Positions 57,025-64,000 of a DNA stretch of 64,000 bases are shown here, one piece after another. Position 1 is the stretch's first letter, and each line of letters begins with the position of its first letter. The DNA is from Heterocephalus glaber (lineage: Eukaryota; Chordata; Mammalia; Rodentia; Bathyergidae): positions 10,487,188 to 10,551,187 of the forward strand of contig NW_004624784.1 in NCBI RefSeq assembly GCF_000247695.1, written 5' to 3'. The notes below the pieces were generated by a model. It made no database searches, was not told the origin of the DNA, and saw only the letters and a program-made list of their open reading frames with translations. Both the position numbers and the translations under genes were made by a program.

Positions 57025-57435
57025 GAATGACAGATAGACAAAATGTGGTGTATACATACAATGGAGTATGATTCAGCCTTAAAACAGAAGGGCATTCTGA
57101 CACATACTACAGCATGGATGAACCTTGAAAACACGGTAAGTGAAATAAGCCAGACAGAAAAAGACAAATAGTGTATAGTTCCACTGATATGAAATCTCCA
57201 GAATAGGAAATTTATAGAAATAGAAAGTAGAATGGAAGTTGCCAGGGAATGGGGGAAAGACAAATAAGGAGTTACTATGAATAGATGGAATTACTAGAAT
57301 TTCAGTTTAAATGATGAAAAAGTTTTAGCAATGGATAGTGGTGATGGTTGCACAACATCCTGAATACCTGTATACTTATTCCCACTGAATAGTACATTAA
57401 GCAATGGCAATGATGGTCATCTTTAGAAGGTTCCC
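57025..57435 (+). mobile_element. old LINE-1 3' end (L1MB/MC-type)
   Basis: 'tacatacaatggagtatgat', 'gcatggatgaaccttgaaaa', 'gaagttgccagggaatgggg', 'ggtgatggttgcacaacatc' match LINE-1M ORF2 end plus 3' UTR. Confidence 0.85.
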
Positions 57436-58683
57436 TGAATATAATTTTTGCTCCCAATAACTCCATTTTATTTGCTTGCTACTCCTTTCAATACTTTCAG
57501 TTTTCTAAATCCTCCATTTCTTTTTATTCATATTCTTCCCAGAACCAAAACTCTGTTTTGGTTACTGCAAGATGCTCTTTTGTTATGAACTGACCTAAAC
57601 CAATTTGGTTCTTTTTGTAGCTAGTTGAGGTTGACGCTCTCATTCCCAAGTGGAATGTTACAATAAAAGCAAATTTCAAGCTGGATTCTTCCATGCATAC
57701 AAATATTTATTAGCAAGATGGTCCCACATAAATAGCCTATCCACAAATTCAATGAAATTCTAGCCTCTGACCTTTAAGAAATATAACAGCATTTGCAAAA
57801 AGATGTAGCAATATTTTGCGGTGGGTTTGGGGTAAGGCTTTAAATTCACTGATTAGTAGCTATAAATAGGACTGGCTTAAAAAATCTCAGGGTGCTTGTC
57901 CAAAGAGTGTGTATCACCATTGGACTTGCTGAGTGCGTATACCTTTCTCATGCAAGGGCAGGGAGAGCTCTTGTACTTGTTACTTTTGACCCCAGTGTAC
58001 ACACCACTGCTACTTGTTTCACCCCCAGAAAATCATTTCTAACATGTTATGCTAATTAGCAAAGTCTCTGGTTTTGATACAAGATAAAAATAGCTGGAGG
58101 TCTTGCACTAGCTGCCTGCATAGTGAGTCTTCTTCTTGGAGTCTTTCAAATGTTAACTAACCACCCCTGGAGTGTGTGTTCCTGATTAGGATTCTTTACA
58201 CATTGACTAACTGCCCCCTGAATTAGGATCAAAAGGATAGTTCATAGTTAGGGTGGCCAGATGAAATATATGTAATAGTTAGGACATACACTAAGAAGTT
58301 CTTTTATGTTTATCTGAAATTCACATTTTACTTTGTGTTTTATATTTTTATTTGCTCAATTTAAACAACTCTACTCACAGTGTATATTGCACCAAAGTAT
58401 TTTAAAATACACTACAAACAGCATAATAAATACCTTTTGTGGTTAAATAAATGATTGAAGTTAATGTTTCCCTGATTCGATTGTGACCATTTCTAAGGTG
58501 GACTCCTCCTCCTACGAATTTAGCTACTCGCTTGAAATGTTGCAGAAAAAAACACGTGGCTGTTTCTTCCACAGTCCACAGCTCTTCACCCCTAATGCCT
58601 CACCACCTGAGACTGACTGAGCTCAGAATCCAGCAAGAGCAGATCCACAAGCAGAGAGAGGTTCCTGAATCTGTTATCTGTGA
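57436..58683. other. unannotated AT-rich sequence
   Basis: No ORFs and no clear repeats; a 'caaatatttattagcaag' scrap at 57700 recalls L2. Confidence 0.3.
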
Positions 58684-58697
58684 GTGTGTGTGTGTGC

Positions 58698-58710
<13 letters not shown>
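58684..58710 (+). repeat. (GT)n microsatellite
   Basis: About 13 GT units with one GC break, directly followed by the GA tract. Confidence 0.97.
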
Positions 58711-58755
<45 letters not shown>

Positions 58756-58926
58756 CAGAGACAGAGAGAGACAGAGACAGAGACAGAGAAAGAGAAAGAG
58801 AAAGAGGGGAGGAAAGAGAGAGGAGAAAGAGGGAGAGAGGAGGGGGAGAGAGAGAGACAGAGAAAGAGAAAGGGGGGAGAGAGAGAGGGGAAGGGGGGGG
58901 AGAGAGAGAGGAGAGAGAGAGAGAGA
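58711..58926 (+). repeat. long purine tract, GA and GACAGA units
   Basis: About 215 bases that are purine-only apart from isolated C in GACAGA repeats (58737-58790). It holds AGAGAA, GGGAGA and two G-rich runs. It creates spurious Arg-Glu and Ser-Leu ORFs of 98-154 codons. Confidence 0.97.
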
Positions 58927-59464
58927 CCTGTCCCGGGTGCAGGAATGTCCCTCCTCTTGCACGTGAGCATAATATGGTACTGCTTGTTCCTGGTGGACAG
59001 GAATTACAATGATCTGATATTCTAGGTGGTTTCACATTAACATCTCTTCCTTGCATAGAGGGATTTAGAATTCATTGGTGGAGGGTGGGGAGAGAGAGGA
59101 ATAATCAAGGCAAGATAATAGCACCTTATCTGAATGGTTTTTGTCATTCTAAAATAAAATAAAATTTCTTTTCCAGAATTGTTCTCCTTTTAATTGTTAC
59201 CATTGTTCAAAGGGGAGAGGATTCTCAGGGCAAAAATAAAACAACATTGTTGCCCCCTCAGTCCAATTTCTCATACACAATCTCTAGTTGGGTATTAAAA
59301 GGATCCCTCAAAGTGGCCCAGAGAAGGTGAATGGGTGGAAAACAAAGAAAGAGGGGGTCCTGGACCTGGCCTCTGCACCCCACAGCCTCTCTGGAAAGGT
59401 CACTTTGCAGGTCAGACCCCCTCCAGCTTCCCAGAGGAGTCCGGCCTCCCACCTCCTCACTCCC
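58927..59464. other. unannotated sequence
   Basis: No supported element. Confidence 0.3.
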
Positions 59465-59680
59465 TGTGCTGTGACTTAATAAAGCTTAATAAAAGGTGTG
59501 ATTGCCATGGCAACCTCAGAAACACTTTCAAATAGATGGCCAATTATTATTCACTCATTTACTGTTTATTGTAGCGATGCCAATCACAATGAACTCCAGG
59601 GGTGTATTAATGGAGATGTGATCTGGCTTGGCACCCTCGGGAATGGCATTGTGATGCCTGGCTCATTAGCATAGTGAAGG
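59465..59680. promoter_or_regulatory. candidate conserved non-coding block with X-box
   Basis: Repeat-free, with 'taataaagcttaataaaagg', 'tagatggccaattattattc', 'gatgccaatcacaatgaact' (NFI and SOX-like) and 'ctggctcattagcatagtg'. Motif density suggests an enhancer. Conservation was not tested. Confidence 0.35.
59501..59514. promoter_or_regulatory. RFX X-box-like motif
   Basis: ATTGCCATGGCAAC differs by one base from the symmetric X-box GTTGCCATGGCAAC bound by RFX factors. Confidence 0.5.
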
Positions 59681-59734
59681 GATGGGCACACAGCCTCTCC
59701 CTGTGGTGTCTCCACACCCAGCACATCTAGGGAA

Positions 59735-59795
59735 GAAGGCAAAAACATTCACACACGCAAACACACCTGTGTGCACACACACACGCATATGCTGC
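59735..59795. repeat. CA-rich low-complexity stretch
   Basis: Imperfect ACAC repeats around 'cacacacacacgcata'. Confidence 0.7.
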
Positions 59796-59799
59796 CCCT

Positions 59800-60414
59800 G
59801 GTGCACACCCAGGGCCCTGGCTCCAGGCAGCAGCAGAACAGAAACCTTTCCTCAGCCTGGAAGGAGTTTTGGTTTTTCATCCTTCCGCCTGGGTCCCATG
59901 TTAAATTCAATAAACAGATTCTCTCTCTGGTCAAAAGTTGGTGGAACAAGGGAGGGAAGGGGTCCCAAGCCCGTTCCCCTTCTGTGCAGCCCTCTCAGTT
60001 GGTGCTTTGGGGTACTGGGAAGGAAAAACACACAGGGTGAGTGCTTCTCTTTTCATAGACTGTGTATCCTTTGTCCTACATACTTGGAATTAGAAGTCTT
60101 TCAGAGTTTGGATTTTTTCTGATTTGGGAATATTTACATATCCATAATGAGATATCTTACGAATGAGACCCAAGTTTAGAAACGAAATTCATTGATGTTT
60201 CAAATATATCTTCCACACCAGCCTGAAGATAATTTTACAAAATATTTTCAATGTAACCAATCACCTGAGGTCAGGTGTAGAATTTCCCACTGGTGGCGTC
60301 ATGTCAGTGCTCCAAAAGTTTCAGATTTGGAGACATTTCAGATTTGGGGTTTTCTGATAAAGGCTGCTCAACCTGTGTTAAAACTCCCAACCTCGCTCCT
60401 CCCACTGCCCCTCA
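59800..60414. other. unannotated sequence
   Basis: ORFs of 89-146 codons overlap on the plus strand with no domains. Confidence 0.3.

Positions 60415-60462
<48 letters not shown>
60415..60462. repeat. (CA)n microsatellite
   Basis: About 24 uninterrupted CA units, the longest CA run in the window. Confidence 0.98.
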
Positions 60463-60465
<3 letters not shown>

Positions 60466-60513
60466 CCTCCACACCACGCAGCTGAGATGTTAATGTGAGG
60501 GGGGTTGATGGCG

Positions 60514-60660
60514 GGTTTTGTTTTGAGGTAGGATCTCAATATGTAGCTCAGTCTGGCCTGAACTATCTGTACAATGCAGGCTGGCCTCAAATTCACCATC
60601 CAGCCTTCGCATTATCCTCCAAAGTGCAGGGATTACAGGTGTGCACCACCGTGCCCAGCT
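60514..60660 (-). mobile_element. B1 SINE
   Basis: Reverse complement: 'agctgggcacggtggtgcac', 'cctgtaatccctgcactttg', 'tttgaggccagcctgcattg' and 'ttcaggccagactgagctac'. The repeated 'ggccag' blocks show the internal B1 duplication. No ID arm is attached. Confidence 0.9.
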
Positions 60661-61437
60661 TTGTGTTTCAGTCTTAAAGCACTTTCCTATTCTTCAAGGT
60701 TACCAGCCATTTCCGGGAGCAGAAGTTGCTGGGAAGACAGCTTCTATCCTTGGCTCCTTGTGTGGAGCATGCCAGATACTCCTAGGGAGTGGGTGGGGGT
60801 GGGGAAAGGCCTGCAGGGAAGTAAAGGAAAAGGGACTTTCCAGGGCTGGGTGTTGTGGTGGTGGGGACCAGTGTGAAAAGCTGCAGTTCTCAGAGGGACT
60901 AGCTCCATGGTGTACTGAGGAGCCTCAGCAGGATTCTCTTTCCCCATCCTGAGGTCCGATCCAAAACCATCCAGCCTCCTGGTTCACGCAGGCCAAGGAG
61001 TGATGTGTCAGTGGGGGCCAGTGGGGATGTGTGGTGACCCAGGCAGGACCAGAGGACTCTTCTCCAATGCTGAGTCTTGCACAATGCTAGCCCAAGGGAA
61101 GGGGGTGGGCTGGGAAAAGACTGGGCATCAGGTGAGATGGGGTCTCAGCACCAGATTTTATTTAATTTAACAAATAGGGTAGTGTGACATTTCTTGCACA
61201 CTCCAGTGAACAACTGAAAACTTCGGACTTACTGGGAATGCTGGCAGCCCTTACCTCCCAGGTGGCTTGCTCTTCAAGGAGCAGCTCATTCTTGTCACTT
61301 CTTGGGTTCTCAAGGCCTCAGCCTCAGCCTGATTCCTGCCACAGCTACCACTCCTGGAAGCCACTCAGCCCCAAAGACAGATGGAGGTGGGAAGGTGCCT
61401 GTCCCTGCCTCTGCCCATGCTCAGGATGTGGGAGCGG
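60661..61437. other. unannotated sequence
   Basis: GC-rich, with chance ORFs of up to 103 codons. Confidence 0.3.
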
Positions 61438-61481
61438 TGGTGAAAAAATTATTCTGTCACATGTAAAATGGTAAGCAAGAC

Positions 61482-61487
61482 TTTATT
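61482..61487 (-). terminator. LTR polyadenylation signal
   Basis: AATAAA on the minus strand followed by 'gtcttgcttacc', a common LTR R-region form. Confidence 0.6.
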
Positions 61488-61560
61488 CCAGGCTATTGCC
61501 ATAGGTGCAGTAGGGCAGAAAGATTAGGCTCAACTCTGAATACAGCAAGGGCAAGTAGAG

Positions 61561-61570
61561 ATTTATAACC
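61561..61570 (-). promoter_or_regulatory. TATA box of the solo LTR
   Basis: GGTTATAAAT on the minus strand, about 250 bases after the CCAAT box. Start of transcription would fall near 61535. Confidence 0.55.
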
Positions 61571-61909
61571 AAAGACCAGACTGAGAGGGCAGTCGGTCAA
61601 GAGAAGGAAAATGTTTGCTAAACATTTGCAGAGGATTCTTGCTGAAGTCCGGCCAGGGTGGTCAAATATCAAAGGCAAGGGGTCCTCCAGACTGCCTTAT
61701 GAGGATTCTTCTAAAACTGGCTTTTGCTAGAACAAAGAGACTCAAGTCCACAACTAGTCCAGAAGAGGGCTCCGAGGTGCCTGACCAAGTTTAGTTAAGG
61801 CGAAGGTCTTTGTCAACAGCCAATGAGTAGGGTCTAGGGGCGGGGGGCGGGGAACAGAAAGAGAAACTGGATGGGGAGCAGGTAGATTTGCTTCCTGGCA
61901 GTGCGGCGG

Positions 61910-61910
<1 letters not shown>

Positions 61911-61940
<30 letters not shown>
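61911..61940 (+). repeat. run of 30 G
   Basis: Thirty consecutive G, preceded by GCGGCGGC and followed by CGGC. It directly abuts the solo LTR flank. It gives poly-Gly ORFs, which are artefacts. Confidence 0.9.
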
Positions 61941-62154
61941 CGGCTGGGAACTGTGTGTCTATAAAGCTAGCCCTGAGGATGCTGCTGGAAACATCGGGAG
62001 CTGTTTTCATGCCCTGGATGTGGGCCAGACCTGGGTATCTTGGCAGCCACCATCAATTGGTGCTGTCACTTGGATATCCAAGAGATTTAGCCACTCAAGT
62101 GAGGCCTTCCCTCAACAGTAAGTGCTGGATGGGGAGAGAGTCACATCCTGCCTG
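61941..62154. other. unannotated sequence
   Basis: No supported element. Confidence 0.3.
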
Positions 62155-62300
62155 TGCTAGCTTGGCTCTCTCCTGACCCTGGGCAAGGCACACAGCCCCT
62201 CTGGAGCTCAATTTCTTCTTGGAAAGGTGAGGATGACAGCATCACTACCTTCAGGAGTATGCAAGGTTTTGATGACATGGTATTATGAGGTGCTGGAGAA
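62155..62300 (+). mobile_element. MIR fragment
   Basis: 'tgaccctgggcaaggcacac', 'tctggagctcaatttcttct', 'ggaaaggtgaggatgacagc': MIR core. Confidence 0.7.
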
Positions 62301-62590
62301 GCGTTTGGGCAAAGGCCATTCTTTATCTTTGCATCAGTCTGGAGGAACAGATGGGGCAAACTATCTGAGTCTCAGAGAAGGCCCACACCTCTCTTGGAGA
62401 CACACAGCCTTGCTCTCTGAGTGATCTTGTCCCTCCCAATGTACAGCCCACCTGGGGCTGGTGATTATGACTCCATTGGCACAGGGCCAGCATTAATCCA
62501 GCTGGATGAGTCCCACCCCATAGGCATTCTAGGGAGTTCAGGCTACGTTTCCTGGCTGCATCTCTAATGGCAGTGAGATACTGGAAGGGG

Positions 62591-62942
62591 CATACAATGG
62601 ACTGAATGTTTGGGTCTTCCCAAAATTCTTATGCTGAAATCCTAACCCTCAAATGATGGTATTAAGAGGTAGGGATGATTAGTTCATGATGGTAGAGCCC
62701 TCAAGCATGGGATTAACATCCTTTTAAAAGAGATCAGAGAGCTAGCTGGCCCCTTCCACCATGAGGGGACACAGAGAGAAGGCTCCATGTAGGCACCAGG
62801 AAGCTGGGCCCTCAGGCCCAGAATCTGCCAGCACTTTGACCTTGGACTTCTCTGTCTCCAGAACTGTGAGAAATAAGTTTCTGTTGTTTAGAAGCCACCC
62901 AGTCCATGATATTTTGTTCATCAGCCTGAACAGAGTAAGACA
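62591..62942 (+). mobile_element. MLT1-like ERVL-MaLR LTR, near full length
   Basis: Complete order: 'tggactgaatgtttgggtct', 'atgctgaaatcctaaccctc', 'atgatggtattaagaggtag', 'gagccctcaagcatgggatt', 'ccccttccaccatgagggga', 'tctgccagcactttgacctt', 'ccagaactgtgagaaataag', and the end 'gagtaagaca'. Best kept MLT1-type copy here. Confidence 0.85.
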
Positions 62943-63224
62943 GCTATGGAGTGGCAGGAAAATGGGGTACCCATGAGGCCAGAAGTCTGACTGTGATCAG
63001 AGAGTAGGACAATGGTGGTCAAAGTGTTAGGGTGACTCTTGATTGTCATGCAAAAGCTTTCAAAGGTATGAGACTCCAGAGAGGTTTTGAGGGGCAGGGA
63101 TGGGCATGAGTCCCATAAAGACAACTGACCCAGAAAGCTGACCCTAGTAGTGAACATGTCAGGGAATATCTGGTAGTTTGGCTTGACTGTCACCAGCAGC
63201 CTCAACTTTAACTCAGCTAAATAA

Positions 63225-63370
63225 ATGGTTCCAGAACATTTTTTTAAATATGCCATACACTCTGACTATACTACACACTAGGAATACAAAGATAAATAAA
63301 GCCCATTCCTTGCCTCAAGAAATTTACAGTCTAGAGAGGAACTGGGAATGCAAACAAATAAATGCTGGTA
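63225..63370 (-). mobile_element. L2 LINE fragment
   Basis: 'cactaggaatacaaagataa', 'aatttacagtctagagagga' and 'tgcaaacaaataaatgctgg': antisense L2. Confidence 0.7.
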
Positions 63371-63759
63371 TTCTGCAGGATGAGTGCTGTAGTGGCCATC
63401 AGAGCTATGTGCAGTGGGGACACAGATCAGGACTGGGGGCTGCACCAAGGAGCAAGGGGTTCACTTACTATTCAGGGAACAGAGTGGAAAGTGCATATGC
63501 AAACACAGATGTGTGAAGGCACATGGCTGCTTGGAGAACTGTGGCCACAGCTGGTGGCTGGAGGCCATCACCAGAAGATGAGCTGGAGAGGTCAGAGAGG
63601 AAGACACAAGAAGGCTTTGGAAAGGCCATCAGGGCTGTTGGGACTTGAGGACATTCGATGGTAGCCTGGCAGGATGGAAGATGGTGGGTGACCCAGGCTA
63701 GGGAAGTGTGAAGATATCCATGTAACAGTCCCAGCAAGAGACAAAGTCGGAGTGGGGCA
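63371..63759. other. unannotated sequence
   Basis: Overlapping ORFs near 100 codons on both strands, no domains. Confidence 0.3.
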
Positions 63760-63895
63760 GTAAAGCTGGGGCCCTAGAGCCTGGCATTCAGGTCTCTCTC
63801 TGATTCCCACTAACCATGGGATGGTGCACAGGTGTTTGGGCCTCTGTGGTCCCCAGGACGCTGTCTGTAAAGTGCATATAGAAGATAACACCCCT
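63760..63895 (+). mobile_element. MIR fragment
   Basis: 'gagcctggcattcaggtctc' and 'gctgtctgtaaagtgcatat' fit a decayed MIR. Confidence 0.5.
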
Positions 63896-64000
63896 TAGTG
63901 ATTGCAGGGAAGACTAACCAGACTATATTATTATCCTCCTAACAGCAGCCCTGGCTCACATTGCAGGCATTTGAAATACAAAGGTTCACCTTAACACAAA

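Larger units (their letters stand above)
61438..61900 (-). mobile_element. solo ERV LTR
   Basis: On the minus strand the element starts TGCCAGGAAGC (61900) and ends TTTTTTCACCA (61438), giving TG...CA ends. In order it has GC boxes (61852-61837), ATTGGCT (a CCAAT box, 61824-61818), GGTTATAAAT (TATA box, 61570-61561) and AATAAAGTCTTGC (poly(A) signal, 61487-61475). The spacing of about 80 bases from TATA to AATAAA fits U3-R-U5 layout. Flanks GAGCGG (61432-61437) and GTGCGG (61901-61906) match at five of six bases. No internal viral genes are present. ERV class is unresolved. Confidence 0.8.

Noticed and set aside
58532..59056. ORFs of 98-154 codons rich in Arg-Glu or Ser-Leu on both strands
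   Set aside because: They are translations of the GT/GA simple repeat and are open in several frames at once.
61888..62176. Poly-glycine ORFs
   Set aside because: They arise from the 30-G run.
1..64000. CRISPR array, operon, phage or other prokaryotic system
   Set aside because: Tandem repeats here are simple microsatellites; repeats, codon pattern and SINE/LINE content are mammalian.

Overview
This is mammalian genomic DNA, and most likely from a non-murid rodent. It carries tRNA-derived ID-type SINEs, 7SL-derived B1 sequences, and a composite SINE in which B1 is joined to a 3' ID unit. It also has a young LINE-1 lineage and many old MIR, L2 and MaLR relics. The ID variant has the body 'ggggatttagctcagtggtt' and ends 'gatccccggtacc' before an A-rich tail. 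That form does not look like mouse, rat or typical squirrel ID. With MIR and L2 so readable, a slowly evolving lineage such as Castorimorpha (beaver and relatives) is my guess, not a proof.

I found no complete protein-coding gene, no tRNA, rRNA or known ncRNA gene, and no CRISPR or other prokaryote-like system. The long ORFs are LINE-1 ORF2 remnants, low-complexity artefacts (CATC, GA and CA tracts) or chance ORFs in GC-rich DNA. Two segments look like possible exons: 25171-25313 on the minus strand and 30132-30207 on the plus strand. Both are weak candidates. The window is best read as intergenic or deep intronic DNA.

Layout. 0-7.9 kb: LINE-1 endonuclease fragment, a MaLR LTR split by a B1-ID SINE, then MIR, L2 and LTR relics. 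7.9-10.7 kb: a cluster of retrotransposition events, including a LINE-1 3' end with a 19-bp target duplication, an ID SINE with a 16-bp duplication, and a 2.35-kb LINE-1 with a textbook 5' inversion. 10.7-16.5 kb: CA repeat, a palindromic CTCF-like site, an LTR, then a GC-rich patch beside an AT-rich, conserved-looking block with a TATA motif. 16.5-32 kb: mostly unique DNA with MIR and L2, a CATC array, a TA repeat, two exon candidates and two conserved-looking blocks. 32-45 kb: LTRs, old LINE-1 3' ends and SINEs. 45.0-46.4 kb: a SINE cluster of five insertions. 47-57 kb: LTRs, two CTCF-like motifs and a 5'-truncated LINE-1. 57-64 kb: GT/GA and CA arrays, a conserved-looking block with an RFX X-box, a solo ERV LTR beside a run of 30 G, and a near full-length MLT1-like LTR.

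Nothing here amounts to an undescribed gene system. The most informative items are the twin-primed LINE-1, the lineage-specific SINE families, the minus-strand solo LTR with intact-looking promoter and poly(A) signals, and several unique AT-rich blocks that could be conserved enhancers. Repeat family names are from memory of consensus sequences. Ends of old repeats are approximate.
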